Assembly (NCBI GenBank): GCA_020628265.1
Contig: JAHDFG010000031.1
Location: 1 to 13,147 of the forward strand
DNA length: 13,147 bases
Origin: Pseudooctadecabacter sp.
GTDB lineage: Bacteria > Pseudomonadota > Alphaproteobacteria > Rhodobacterales > Rhodobacteraceae
Reading direction: 5' to 3'
Made by a program: the position numbers and the translations under genes. This document shows, one piece after another, positions 5,608 through 13,147 of the stretch. Below the pieces are notes generated by a model. That model did not search any database, was not told the origin of the DNA, and saw nothing but the letters and a program-made list of their open reading frames with translations. Position 1 is the stretch's first letter; each line of letters begins with the position of its first letter.

Positions 5608-6537
5608 TTAGTAGCCAGCGGTTCGGTCGACGACATGCAGGAAGGGCTGGCCTGCTTCGCCCCTTGCGATGTTGTCCGCAATCACCTGAGCGGCAGGGGC
5701 GGGCCGTGTGGCGGAGGCGATGTGCGGCGTCACGGTGACCTGCGGGTGTGCCCAATAGGGGTGATCGGCGGGCAGGGGTTCGACCTCGAAGGTGTCGAGC
5801 GTTGCATGGGCAATCTGACCGGTCTCAAGTGCCGCCAGCAGGTCTTCGTCCTTGATTAAAGGGCCACGGCCGGGGTTGAGCAGGAATGCGCCGTTGGGCA
5901 TGGCTGCCAAAACATCTGCATTGATGGTGTGTTTGGTGTCAGGAGTGAGCGGCATCAGCAGCACCGTGATCTGCGCGTCCTTTACGGCGTCTTTGATGTC
6001 TCCGCTCAGGCAGGTGATGCCGGTGATGTCCTTCTGGCTGCGCGACCAGCCTGTGACCGGAAAGCCCAAGCCCACCAGCGCCTGACCGCAGGCCGCCCCC
6101 AGCGCCCCGAGGCCGAGAATTGTTACGGGGCGTTCACTGGCCAAGGGCGGTGTGACGGTGTTGCGCCAGATGCCGTCTTGCCCATGGATATGCGCATCCA
6201 TCCCGACGTGGTGGCGCAGCACATGGGCTGTGACCCATTCGACCATGCCGGCGTCCAGCCCCCCGCCAACCATCCGGCAGATGGGCATGGTGATCGTTGG
6301 GTTGTTCACGATGTCCTCGACCCCTGCCCAGAGGCGCAGAAGGGCTTTGCAGCGGGTGAATGGTGAGAAATCCTCGATGATCTTGGAGCCGGCCATGACG
6401 ATGTAGTCGACGTCTGCGGGGGTGTGGTCTCGGGACAGATCCACGTCCAGCGCGCGGTCGGCAAAGGTTGCGATCAGGGACGGGGCGAAGGTGTCCCAAT
6501 CGTCGTCGGTGCCGACGAACAATGCTTTGACGGTCAT
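5608..6537 (-). CDS. ghrA: D-isomer 2-hydroxyacid dehydrogenase, glyoxylate/hydroxypyruvate reductase A-like
   Basis: The 309-residue protein matches the GhrA length and reduces glyoxylate, hydroxypyruvate or related 2-oxoacids with NAD(P)H in the cytosol. The Rossmann motif is 'GLGALG' (142-147). After the second strand comes 'WSRSQK' (164-169), an Arg-bearing loop without the acidic residue that selects NAD, so NADPH preference is inferred, as in E. coli GhrA. The catalytic triad is visible as Arg224 ('NPGRG'), Glu253 ('FEVEPLP') and His272 ('TPHIAS'). The ATG at 6537 lies 3 nt after the rodA stop, with AAGG 7-8 nt upstream. It is thus the last cistron of the mre-mrd-rodA run, although nothing in its chemistry relates to peptidoglycan. 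It ends before the tandem hairpins. Exact substrate is uncertain within this broad family. Confidence 0.88.
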   Translation of the reverse strand: MTVKALFVGTDDDWDTFAPSLIATFADRALDVDLSRDHTPADVDYIVMAGSKIIEDFSPFTRCKALLRLWAGVEDIVNNPTITMPICRMVGGGLDAGMVEWVTAHVLRHHVGMDAHIHGQDGIWRNTVTPPLASERPVTILGLGALGAACGQALVGLGFPVTGWSRSQKDITGITCLSGDIKDAVKDAQITVLLMPLTPDTKHTINADVLAAMPNGAFLLNPGRGPLIKDEDLLAALETGQIAHATLDTFEVEPLPADHPYWAHPQVTVTPHIASATRPAPAAQVIADNIARGEAGQPFLHVVDRTAGY

Positions 6538-6540
6538 GGT

Positions 6541-7680
6541 TTACCTTGGTTTGTGGACGTGGGCCGATTGCATGAGCCCGAAGGCCACCATGAGAACCAG
6601 CATAGCCGATCCGCCGTAGCTGACCAGTGGCAGTGGCACACCCACAACGGGGGCCAGCCCCATGACCATGGCCATGTTCACCGCGAAGAAGAGGAAAAAT
6701 GTGACCGCGACGCCAAGGGTCACTAGCGAAGCGAAACGATCCTTGTTGGTGACGGCAGATAGGATGCAGAACAGGATGATCAGCCCGTAAAGCATCAGAA
6801 GGCCGAACGCTCCGATAAATCCGAATTCTTCGGCCAGCGTGGTGAAGATGAAATCGGTTTCCTTTTCCGGCAAAAAGTTCAGCCGGCTTTGTGTGCCTTG
6901 CATATAGCCGCGCCCTGTCCAGCCGCCTGATCCCAATGCGATCTTGGCTTGGGTGATGTGGTAGCCCGCGCCCAGCGGGTCTTGGGTGGGGTCAAGGAAT
7001 GTATCGATGCGGCGGTACTGATAGTCCTGCAGGATTTGCCATGGCGTCCCGCGGGTCTGGAAAACGGCCGTCACAAGGCCCACGCCGCCTGCAATGACGG
7101 TTGCGAAATAGGCCCAGTGGACACCGGCCAGAAACATGATGGCCCCGCCGCCGGTGACCAGCAGGATCGTGGTGCCAAGGTCCGGCTGGCTGAGGACCAG
7201 ATAGGCGGGGGCCGCGATGAACAGCAGGGGCACGAGGATCCATAGGGGCTTGCTGACTTTGTTCAGGGGCAGCCAATCGTAATAGGCGGCCAGCAGCATG
7301 ATCAGCGAGATTTTCATCAATTCGGAGGGCTGCAAATCCATTGGGCCAAGGTCCAGCCAGCGTTGCGAGCCGTTCCGTTCGACCCCGATGAATTCGACCA
7401 ACACCAGCAAGATCAGCGCCAGCGCGTAGCCGACGACAGCCATATTGCGCCAGAACCAGATGGGGATCATCGCCATGATGAGCATGATGGCCATGCCCAG
7501 ACCAAACCGTTGTGCCTGTGCGGTGACCCAAGGGTCCATGGACCCGCCCGCCACGGAATAGAGCATCAGGAACCCGAACCCCGACACGGCCGTGATCAGA
7601 AACACGATCGGCCAGTTCAGGTGCAGCAGCTTGCGGAACCCGCTGGGGACGTATTTGACCTGATATTCTAAATAGGACAT
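6541..7680 (-). CDS. rodA: Rod-shape-determining peptidoglycan glycosyltransferase RodA (SEDS family)
   Basis: This 379-residue polytopic inner-membrane protein polymerises glycan strands from lipid II in the elongasome, paired with PBP2. SEDS signatures are present: 'SQPDLGTTILL' (165-175); the periplasmic catalytic loop 'FLPEKETDFIFTTLAEEFGF' (269-288), with Asp276 at the position of the essential RodA Asp; and 'VPLPLVSYGGSA' (348-359). About ten hydrophobic segments are recognisable. The call is RodA rather than FtsW because of its place directly after mrdA, with only 3 nt between the mrdA stop and this ATG, and its size. A weak GGCG precedes the start. A 3-nt gap separates it from ghrA, implying a single polycistronic mRNA. 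Nothing is missing from the motif set. Confidence 0.97.
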   Translation of the reverse strand: MSYLEYQVKYVPSGFRKLLHLNWPIVFLITAVSGFGFLMLYSVAGGSMDPWVTAQAQRFGLGMAIMLIMAMIPIWFWRNMAVVGYALALILLVLVEFIGVERNGSQRWLDLGPMDLQPSELMKISLIMLLAAYYDWLPLNKVSKPLWILVPLLFIAAPAYLVLSQPDLGTTILLVTGGGAIMFLAGVHWAYFATVIAGGVGLVTAVFQTRGTPWQILQDYQYRRIDTFLDPTQDPLGAGYHITQAKIALGSGGWTGRGYMQGTQSRLNFLPEKETDFIFTTLAEEFGFIGAFGLLMLYGLIILFCILSAVTNKDRFASLVTLGVAVTFFLFFAVNMAMVMGLAPVVGVPLPLVSYGGSAMLVLMVAFGLMQSAHVHKPR

Positions 7681-7683
7681 CGC

Positions 7684-9648
7684 TTACGCCTGATCCGTAT
7701 CGCGACCGGGCTGGATGTCGCGGATCATCGTGCTGAGGCGGCGTTGCTGGTCCGCGATTTGACCGCGCACAGCGGACGGATAGGCATCTAGCGGCGGTGT
7801 GCCGTCATAGAGCGCCTGTAACAGTACATCCCGCGCGATGGGGGCGGCTGCCACTGACCCGCCGCCGCCGTGTTCGACAACCACCGCCACCGCGTACTTG
7901 GGATTTTCTGCCGGAGCATAAGCGACATAGAGCGCATGATCGCGGGCGTTCCATGGCAAATCTTCGTTGCGGGTGATGACGCGGCCGTTTTCGTCACGGA
8001 CAATCGCCCGCACCTGAGAGGTGCCTGTCTTGCCCGCCATCTTGAACCGCTCTTCCGCGATGCGGGACCGGTAGGCTGTGCCGCGGGAATGGTTGGAAAC
8101 GTCGAACATCGCGCGGCGGATGCGGCGCAGATTGTTTTCGTTCAGGCCAAGGCTTTCGCCGGCGCCCGAGGGCTGTTCGACCCCGTCGATGGATTTGACC
8201 AGCCGTGGATTCACAGCGTTGCCCGTGGCAATCCGCGCCGTCATCACCGCCAGTTGCAGCGGAGACGTCGCCACATAGCCCTGACCGATGGAGGCGTTGA
8301 CCGTGTCGCCCACGCGCCATTCCTCACCGCGGGCTTCGCGTTTCCACGTTTTGTCTGGCATAATGCCGGAGCGCACGGCGGACATGGGCAGGTCGTGACG
8401 TTCGCCAAGGCCCAGCTTGCGGCCCATGGCCGCGATCTTGTCGATGCCGACGCGCTGGGAAATGTCGTAATAGTAGACGTCGCAAGATTGTTTGAGGCTT
8501 TCGTTCAGGTTCATGTTGCCATGGCCTGACCGCTTCCAGCAGTGGAACCGCACGTCAAAGACGTCCGAATGCCCGACACAACGGATTGTCTCATCCGCCG
8601 TCACGACGCCGTCTTCGAGGGCGGCAAGGGCCGTCACCATCTTGAAGGTCGACCCGGGCGGATAGGTGCCCTGTACGGTTTTGGCAGCCAGCGGGCGGCG
8701 GTGCAGCTTGGGGTCTATCTCCCGCTCGTTCAGATCATCCCAAAGCGCCACCGAAATACCCTGAACGAAGACATTCGGGTCGTATGTCGGCGCAGAGCCG
8801 ATGCCCTTGATGTCGCCGTTGGTCACATCCATCACCACCGCGGCAGCACTTTCGCCGTCCAGCCTTGCCTGAATGTAGTTTTGCAGCCGCGCATCGACGG
8901 TCAATTGCACATCGGCCCCGGGCAGACCTTCTTGCCGGTCGAGTTCGCGCATCACGCGGCCTGCGGCGTTGACCTCAACCCTTTTTGTTCCGGCGGAGCC
9001 TCGCAACTCCTGTTCCAACCGGTTCTCGACCATGGTCTTGCCGATCTGGAAGCGCGGAATTTGCAGCAGCGGGTCCTGATCGTCGATCCGGCTGAGGTCG
9101 TAGTCGGAGACCGGTCCGACATAACCCACGACATGGGCCATATCGGCGCCCTGCGGGTAAATGCGGCTGCGGCCCAATTCTGCCACCACACCGGGCAGGG
9201 CAGGGGCGTTGACGGTGACGCGGGCGACGTCCTCCCACGAGACGCGCTGGGCAACTGTGACGGGGACGAAAGCACTGCGGACACGTAGTTCTTCCCGCGC
9301 CTTTTCCAGCTGCTCGGGGTCGATGGCGACGATACGGCTGAGGCGGGCCAGAACCTCGTCCACGTCACCGGCACCTTCGCGGGTCATGGTGATCGTGTAG
9401 TGTTGTTCATTGTCCGCCAGCACGACGCCATTGATGTCGTAGATCAGCCCGCGGGCGGGGGGGATCAGGCCGATGTTGATGCGGTTTTCTTCGGCCAGCA
9501 TGCGGAAGGTGTCCGCCTGTTCCACCTGCATGGACCCCATCCGTGCGCCCAAGATCCCCATCACGCCCAATTGCGCCGTGCCAAGCAGCATGGCACGACG
9601 GGAAATGCGACGGGCGCTTTCTTCGGTCTCTTTGGGTCCGCGTTTCAC
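7684..9648 (-). CDS. mrdA: Penicillin-binding protein 2 (MrdA), peptidoglycan DD-transpeptidase
   Basis: The 654-residue class B PBP cross-links peptidoglycan during elongation. An N-terminal basic stretch and membrane anchor (about 18-40) come first. The dimerisation/pedestal region follows ('ARGLIYDINGVVLADN', 65-80; 'QIGKTMVENRLEQELRG', 201-217). The transpeptidase domain carries Ser333-TF-Lys336 ('PGSTFK'), the SxD box Ser388-Cys-Asp390 and Lys540-Thr-Gly ('GKTGTSQ'). SxD in place of SxN is normal for PBP2. The start is a GTG at 9648 whose bases overlap the mreD stop as GTGA. GGACG lies a few bases upstream, and the first ATG (residue 20) would remove the basic residues before the anchor, so GTG is preferred. 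It forms the PBP2-RodA pair with the next gene. Confidence 0.97.
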   Translation of the reverse strand: MKRGPKETEESARRISRRAMLLGTAQLGVMGILGARMGSMQVEQADTFRMLAEENRINIGLIPPARGLIYDINGVVLADNEQHYTITMTREGAGDVDEVLARLSRIVAIDPEQLEKAREELRVRSAFVPVTVAQRVSWEDVARVTVNAPALPGVVAELGRSRIYPQGADMAHVVGYVGPVSDYDLSRIDDQDPLLQIPRFQIGKTMVENRLEQELRGSAGTKRVEVNAAGRVMRELDRQEGLPGADVQLTVDARLQNYIQARLDGESAAAVVMDVTNGDIKGIGSAPTYDPNVFVQGISVALWDDLNEREIDPKLHRRPLAAKTVQGTYPPGSTFKMVTALAALEDGVVTADETIRCVGHSDVFDVRFHCWKRSGHGNMNLNESLKQSCDVYYYDISQRVGIDKIAAMGRKLGLGERHDLPMSAVRSGIMPDKTWKREARGEEWRVGDTVNASIGQGYVATSPLQLAVMTARIATGNAVNPRLVKSIDGVEQPSGAGESLGLNENNLRRIRRAMFDVSNHSRGTAYRSRIAEERFKMAGKTGTSQVRAIVRDENGRVITRNEDLPWNARDHALYVAYAPAENPKYAVAVVVEHGGGGSVAAAPIARDVLLQALYDGTPPLDAYPSAVRGQIADQQRRLSTMIRDIQPGRDTDQA

Positions 9649-10280
9649 AATCTACGTCCGAATTCGTCCACTTCGCCGGGGGCGGGCCGGTTCACGCCGA
9701 ACAGCGCATAGGACACGAAAACCACCAACGGGTAGCACGCTATTGTAAGGGTCGCTTGGATCAAAGTCAGCCCCAGCGAGGCCTGCGGAACCAGAACCAT
9801 CGACAATGTGAACCGGTAAATTGCAGTGATCAGCAGAATCCCGCCTGCGACGGTGGCCCATTCGAGCCAGAACGGCAGCGTCCGCATGGAATGGGTTCGC
9901 GCCCGCAGGGTTTCGGACAGGATCAGGACCAGAGCTGTCCAAAGGCCGGGGGGGCGCTGATACATCAGGTCCGACAGCAAGAACACCGCAGCCACCCCGA
10001 GGATCGGAACGAAAGACGGGCGGCGGGCGACCCAAGCCAACGTGATCAGCAACAACAGGTCCGGCGCAATCCAGCGGCGGGGCGTGTCGACGGGTTCCGG
10101 CGCGATCTGGTTGCCGTCGTCGGTGATGGCCACGACCGTCTCGATCGGCTGAAGGGCGTCACCGCCAAAACTGGGCGGCACGGTTTCAAGCGGGATCAGG
10201 TGCGAGAAGATGACAAGCAGGGCCAAGGCGATGAACGTCAGCCGCCCCAACCATCTGCGGCGGAGGATCTGTTCAGCCAT
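9645..10280 (-). CDS. mreD: Rod-shape-determining protein MreD
   Basis: This 211-residue inner-membrane protein links MreC to the RodA/PBP2 complex. TM1 is at about 12-30, and a cluster of hydrophobic segments lies at about 72-87, 90-104, 113-123, 142-163 and 172-194. The family pattern 'APDLLLLITLAWVARRPSFV' (72-91), then 'LLSDLMYQRPPGLWTALVLI' (101-120), is clear. A polar stretch of about 40 residues between TM1 and TM2 (31-71) makes it longer than the E. coli protein (162 residues). The ATG at 10280 overlaps the mreC stop by 8 nt and has GGAGGAG about 8 nt upstream. A longer in-frame start at 10502 would read through the middle of mreC and is not credible. The stop overlaps the mrdA GTG by 4 nt. 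Confidence 0.92.
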   Translation of the reverse strand: MAEQILRRRWLGRLTFIALALLVIFSHLIPLETVPPSFGGDALQPIETVVAITDDGNQIAPEPVDTPRRWIAPDLLLLITLAWVARRPSFVPILGVAAVFLLSDLMYQRPPGLWTALVLILSETLRARTHSMRTLPFWLEWATVAGGILLITAIYRFTLSMVLVPQASLGLTLIQATLTIACYPLVVFVSYALFGVNRPAPGEVDEFGRRL

Positions 10281-11187
10281 CTGCGGGCTCCTCCGCCTCT
10301 GTGATTTCTTCGGCAGGAAGTTCTGGCGGGATGACAGGGGCCAGAAGTGTTCCGGCCTCTTCGATGCGTGCGGTCGGCTGGCTGCGCAGCACGCGCAGGA
10401 ATTCGAGCCGTTCCAGATCCGCAGACAAGCGGGTACGCAAGCGGCCATCGGTGCCACGCGCCAGCTGGCCCACCAGCAGATCGGCAGGGAAGACACCGCC
10501 ATCGCCGGAGGTCACAACGCGGTCACCCGGTTTGACCAGATCGGGGTCTTCGATGAATTGCAGCACGGGGTTGATCGTGTTGTCGCCCGCCAGAATGGCC
10601 CTTTGGCCTGAGGGCTGGATCGTCACGGGGATGTTGGACGAGGTGTCGGTGACAAGGATCACGCGGCTTGTTTCCTCACCCACGCCGGAAATACGGCCCA
10701 CGAGGCCGATGCCGTCCATGGCAGGCCAGCCGTCCAGAATGCCGTCTTTGGAGCCCACGTTCAGCAAGACGGACTGCCGGAAGGGCGACCCTGAATCAGC
10801 GACAACAACACCAGTGATACGGGTCAGTTGTGGGTCAAGCTGGACATTGATCAGCTCCCGCAGGCGGGCGTTTTCCTGATCCAGCTGGATCGCGGCCTCA
10901 CGCCAGCTTTTCATGTCCTGCAATTCACGGCGCAGATCGCTGTTTTGCTGGGCAAGCCGTTGATAGGATTGGAAATCGGACAGAAGGTTCACGATGCCTG
11001 TGACAGGCGCCATGGCCCAATCAAAGCTGGGCACGACCGTATCAATCACCATCATGCGGAACCGTTCAACGCGCGGGTTGTCGATGCGCCAAATCAGGAA
11101 GGTGCCCAGCATGAGCAGCACCAGCACCCCAACCAGCAAACGCCGGACGGGGCTGACAAAGTCTTCGGTCTGATCGTTGCGTGCCAT
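10273..11187 (-). CDS. mreC: Rod-shape-determining protein MreC
   Basis: The 304-residue bitopic protein has a cytoplasmic N-terminus, one TM (about 16-33), a coiled coil (about 72-113, 'RLAQQNSDLRRELQDMK') and a beta-rich periplasmic domain. The MreC blocks 'ITGVVVADSGSPFRQSVLLN' (124-143), 'GSKDGILDGWPAM' (145-157), 'GLVGRISGVGEETSRVILVT' (161-180) and 'GDRVVTSGDGGVFPADLLVG' (221-240) are present. MreC forms periplasmic assemblies that activate PBP2-RodA. The tail beyond about 285 is acidic and low in complexity (Pro/Glu/Ala). The ATG at 11187 is preceded by GGTGGG two bases away and by a strong hairpin in the mreB-mreC spacer. It overlaps mreD by 8 nt. Confidence 0.95.
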   Translation of the reverse strand: MARNDQTEDFVSPVRRLLVGVLVLLMLGTFLIWRIDNPRVERFRMMVIDTVVPSFDWAMAPVTGIVNLLSDFQSYQRLAQQNSDLRRELQDMKSWREAAIQLDQENARLRELINVQLDPQLTRITGVVVADSGSPFRQSVLLNVGSKDGILDGWPAMDGIGLVGRISGVGEETSRVILVTDTSSNIPVTIQPSGQRAILAGDNTINPVLQFIEDPDLVKPGDRVVTSGDGGVFPADLLVGQLARGTDGRLRTRLSADLERLEFLRVLRSQPTARIEEAGTLLAPVIPPELPAEEITEAEEPADG

Positions 11188-11189
11188 AA

Positions 11190-11216
11190 CCCACCAACAA
11201 GGGGGGTGGCCCCCTT
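11190..11216 (-). promoter_or_regulatory. mreB-mreC intercistronic hairpin next to the mreC ribosome binding site
   Basis: On the minus strand AAGGGGG-CCAC-CCCCCTT (11216-11199) is a perfect 7-bp, GC-rich stem. The mreC Shine-Dalgarno-like GGTGGG (11195-11190) follows after three bases. There is no U-run, so partial termination, 3'-end protection of mreB mRNA or translational control are more likely than full termination. The loop-side CCACC is complementary to GGTGG of the ribosome site. Confidence 0.5.
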
Positions 11217-11221
11217 AGCCC

Positions 11222-12259
11222 CTAGCTTTCGTAGTCAATAACGTGCCGCAGCTGGGTTTCATATTCCAGTGCTTTACCGGTCCCCAGTGCCACACAGTTC
11301 AGGCTTTCATCCGCCACGGAAATCGCAAGGCCGGTCTGTTCACGCAAAGCCAGGTCCAATTCACCCAGCAGTGCACCACCACCGGTCAGCATCACGCCAC
11401 GGTCCACAATGTCGGCGGCCAGATCGGGTGGGGTGGCTTCAAGGGCCGTCATAACCGCCTCGCAGATTTGCTGCACCGGTTCGGCCAGCGCCTCAGCCAC
11501 TTGGGCTTGGGAAATTTCGGTTTCCTTGGGGACACCATTGAGCAGGTCGCGGCCACGAATTTGCATGGACTGGCCGCGGCCATCGTCGGGCATGCGGGCC
11601 GTGCCGATGGAGGTTTTGATGCGTTCAGCCGTGGATTCACCGATCAGCAGGTTATGCTGGCGGCGCAGGTAGCTGATGATGGCTTCGTCCATGCGGTCAC
11701 CACCGACGCGGACGGACCGCGCGTAGACGATATCACCAAGGGACAGCACGGCGACCTCGGTCGTACCGCCGCCGATGTCGACGACCATGTTGCCGGTGGG
11801 GTCCGTGATGGGCATGCCTGCGCCAATGGCTGCTGCAATCGGTTCGGCAATGAGGCCCGCGCGGCGGGCACCAGCGCTCAGAACCGACTGACGGATGGCG
11901 CGTTTTTCGACCGGCGTGGCACCATGGGGCACACAGACGATAATCTTGGGCTTCGAGAAAGTGGAGCGTTTGTGCACCTTGCGGATGAAGTGTTTGATCA
12001 TCTCTTCGGCGGTGTCGAAGTCTGCGATCACACCTTCGCGCATGGGGCGGATGGCTTCGATGCTGCCGGGCGTCCGGCCCAGCATCAGCTTTGCATCTTC
12101 GCCTACAGCCAGAACTTTCTTTTGACCGTCCTTCATGTGATAGGCCACCACGGAGGGTTCTGACAGAACCACGCCTTTGCCTTTGACGTAGACCAGCGTG
12201 TTCGCTGTCCCGAGGTCGATTGCCATATCGGACGAAAAGATACTGCCTAAGCCAAACAT
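11222..12259 (-). CDS. mreB: Rod-shape-determining actin homologue MreB
   Basis: This 345-residue bacterial actin forms membrane-bound antiparallel filaments that guide lateral wall synthesis. Visible parts are the membrane-binding N-terminus 'MFGLGSIFSSD', phosphate-1 'DLGTANTLVY' (15-24), the 'AEPIAAAIG' block with catalytic Glu139, phosphate-2 'DIGGGTTEVAV' (161-171) and the adenosine motif 'VMLTGGGALL' (289-298). I placed the start at the ATG at 12259, because MreB proteins begin at this Met and it keeps the amphipathic membrane anchor. A GTG at 12301 would add 14 non-family residues. A GGGA/GGAAC element lies about 10 nt upstream. It is the first gene of the elongation operon, with its own putative promoter at about 12319, and is separated from mreC by 34 nt with a hairpin. 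Confidence 0.98.
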   Translation of the reverse strand: MFGLGSIFSSDMAIDLGTANTLVYVKGKGVVLSEPSVVAYHMKDGQKKVLAVGEDAKLMLGRTPGSIEAIRPMREGVIADFDTAEEMIKHFIRKVHKRSTFSKPKIIVCVPHGATPVEKRAIRQSVLSAGARRAGLIAEPIAAAIGAGMPITDPTGNMVVDIGGGTTEVAVLSLGDIVYARSVRVGGDRMDEAIISYLRRQHNLLIGESTAERIKTSIGTARMPDDGRGQSMQIRGRDLLNGVPKETEISQAQVAEALAEPVQQICEAVMTALEATPPDLAADIVDRGVMLTGGGALLGELDLALREQTGLAISVADESLNCVALGTGKALEYETQLRHVIDYES

Positions 12260-12318
12260 GTGGTGCCGTTCCCATAGAGTGCGCGTCCGCGACTCCCCCA
12301 CGGGCGCAGACCTTGGGG

Positions 12319-12324
12319 CTTATA
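12319..12324 (-). promoter_or_regulatory. Putative -10 element of the mreB promoter
   Basis: TATAAG on the minus strand matches TATAAT at 5/6. A weak CTTCCA/TTCCAA lies 17-18 nt upstream as -35. This would give a leader of roughly 50 nt before the mreB ATG at 12259. No experimental start site is available. Confidence 0.4.
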
Positions 12325-12386
12325 GGATCACGAGGACTTGGTTGGAAGGGGGATTTGGCGGAAGGTGGGCGGGGTTTCGCCGTTTT

Positions 12387-12436
12387 GTCCGCCTGACCTT
12401 GGTCGCTGAGGCGGACGGTCCGTTGAACCGCCCGCC
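12387..12436 (-). terminator. Two overlapping, mutually exclusive hairpins downstream of leuA
   Basis: Hairpin A is a perfect 8-bp stem GTCCGCCT/AGGCGGAC (12387-12394 with 12409-12416), with an inner GACC/GGTC. Hairpin B pairs GGCGGaCGGT (12410-12419) with ACCGcCCGCC (12427-12436), 9 of 10 bp around a 7-nt loop. They share 12410-12416, so only one can form at a time. B begins 10 nt past the leuA stop. No U-run follows on the minus strand, so termination strength is doubtful. An attenuator-like switch ahead of mreB is possible but unproven. Confidence 0.45.
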
Positions 12437-12446
12437 AAACAGGGGA

Positions 12447-13147
12447 TTATTCGCCCGCATCCGTGTAGCGGATTTCCTTGGCGTCCGTGCCGGGGCCCAC
12501 TTTTTCGCGGCGCACAATCAGACGGTTCAGCGCGTTGATATAGGCCTTGGCGGAGGCCACGACCGTATCCGTGTCAGCAGACTGACCCGTGGCGATGCGG
12601 CCCTCTTCCTCCATCCGCACAGACACGGTGGCTTGCGCGTCGGTGCCTTCGGTCACGGCGTGCACCTGATAGAGTTGCAGGCGGGCGTTGTGCGGGAACA
12701 GTTCCTTCACCGCATTGAAGGTCGCATCGACGGGGCCGTCACCAGTGGCCTGGATCGTGTGATCCTTGCCGTCTACTTCCAGAACCATGGTCGCCTTTTG
12801 CGGGCCGTTCATGCCGCAGATGACGGTCAGGTCCTTGAGTTTCAGGTGGTCTTCCTCGCTGTCGTTCTGACGGATCAGGGCGATCAGGTCTTCGTCGAAG
12901 ACCTCCTTTTTGCGGTCGGCGAGGTCTTTGAACCGGACGAAGACGTCTTTCAGCTCATTATCGCCCATCGTGAAGCCCAGCTTTTCCAGCTTGTCGCGCA
13001 GGGCCGCGCGGCCGGAGTGTTTGCCCAGCGGCAGTGAGGTGCCTGACAGGCCCACGTCTTCGGGCTTCATCACCTCAAACGTCTCGCGGTTTTTCAGCAT
13101 GCCGTCCTGGTGGATGCCGCTTTCGTGGGCGAAGGCGTTCTTGCCGA
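12447..13147 (-). CDS. leuA: 2-isopropylmalate synthase LeuA (N-terminus beyond window)
   Basis: The C-terminal 232 residues are present, and the 5' end is beyond the right edge. The reading frame is open to the last base. At the edge, 'GKNAFAHESGIHQDGMLKN' is the conserved end of the catalytic TIM-barrel/linker region. 'PLGKHSGRAALRDKL' is the subdomain motif. The last 110 or so residues ('LTVICGMNGPQKATM', 'GDGPVDATFNAV', 'QATVSVRMEEEG') form the leucine-binding regulatory domain. The enzyme condenses acetyl-CoA with 2-oxoisovalerate in the first leucine-specific step and is normally feedback-inhibited by leucine. Presence of the C-terminal domain and the 'AHESGIHQDG' block separates it from homocitrate synthase, although citramalate synthase cannot be fully excluded from a fragment. 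It lies upstream of mreB on the same strand with a 187-nt gap. Confidence 0.94.
   Translation of the reverse strand, partial: GKNAFAHESGIHQDGMLKNRETFEVMKPEDVGLSGTSLPLGKHSGRAALRDKLEKLGFTMGDNELKDVFVRFKDLADRKKEVFDEDLIALIRQNDSEEDHLKLKDLTVICGMNGPQKATMVLEVDGKDHTIQATGDGPVDATFNAVKELFPHNARLQLYQVHAVTEGTDAQATVSVRMEEEGRIATGQSADTDTVVASAKAYINALNRLIVRREKVGPGTDAKEIRYTDAGE

Noticed and set aside
8478..8486. PBP2 box SCD instead of SxN
   Set aside because: SxD is the normal form in PBP2/MrdA, so it is not an inactivated enzyme.
10281..10502. N-terminal extension of mreD to 10502
   Set aside because: The extra 74 residues come from the mreC coding region in another frame and lack MreD character. The ATG at 10280 has GGAGGAG upstream.
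12260..12301. GTG start for mreB at 12301
   Set aside because: It would add 14 residues not seen in MreB and bury the membrane-binding N-terminus.
1..13147. CRISPR array, insertion sequence, prophage, tRNA or defence island
   Set aside because: No regularly spaced repeats, transposase or integrase motifs, tRNA-like cloverleaf or atypical gene block was seen. All major open stretches are accounted for by conserved genes.

Overview
The window looks like a housekeeping chromosomal segment from an alphaproteobacterium, most likely Rhodobacterales (Roseobacter group). I judge this from the high GC content, the protein sequences, the order leuA / mreBCD-mrdA-rodA, and the 'GGCCTCCGGCGGGAG' terminator style. 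This placement comes from recognition, not from a search. I see no mobile element, tRNA, rRNA, CRISPR array or phage gene.

Layout, left to right. (1) 1-3961, minus strand: an envelope cluster transcribed kpsT > kpsE > kdsA, then a BON-domain MscS-type channel gene cut by the left edge. kpsT/kpsE encode the ATPase and inner-membrane co-polymerase/export protein of an ABC-dependent capsule exporter. kdsA makes Kdo-8-phosphate, and Kdo is the linker sugar of group-2-type capsules and the inner-core sugar of LPS. The permease partner (kpsM) is not in the window. (2) 3962-4147: a relatively AT-rich divergent intergenic region with a perfect 17-nt palindrome. (3) 4148-5510, plus strand: a two-gene unit of an unusual Fe-S-type uracil-DNA-glycosylase-superfamily protein and an SseB-family protein, overlapping by 8 nt. 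(4) 5511-5607: convergent intergenic region with two tandem 24-nt hairpin repeats and an intrinsic-terminator-like hairpin. (5) 5608-12259, minus strand: the cell-elongation operon mreB > mreC > mreD > mrdA (PBP2) > rodA, with a GhrA-like 2-hydroxyacid dehydrogenase gene as the last cistron. Junctions are overlaps of 4-8 nt or gaps of 3 nt, apart from a 34-nt mreB-mreC spacer containing a hairpin. (6) 12260-12446: mreB promoter region and leuA 3' structures. (7) 12447-13147, minus strand: the C-terminal part of leuA.

Functionally, two envelope modules dominate: surface polysaccharide export with its Kdo supply, and the rod-complex machinery for lateral peptidoglycan synthesis (MreBCD scaffold, RodA glycosyltransferase, PBP2 transpeptidase). 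I found no convincing new multi-gene system. The least ordinary signals are the compensated tandem hairpin repeat (5517-5564), the aberrant active-site motif of the glycosylase-like protein, the long N-terminal cytoplasmic extension of KpsE with its 59-nt overlap with kpsT, and the competing RNA structures around mreB.
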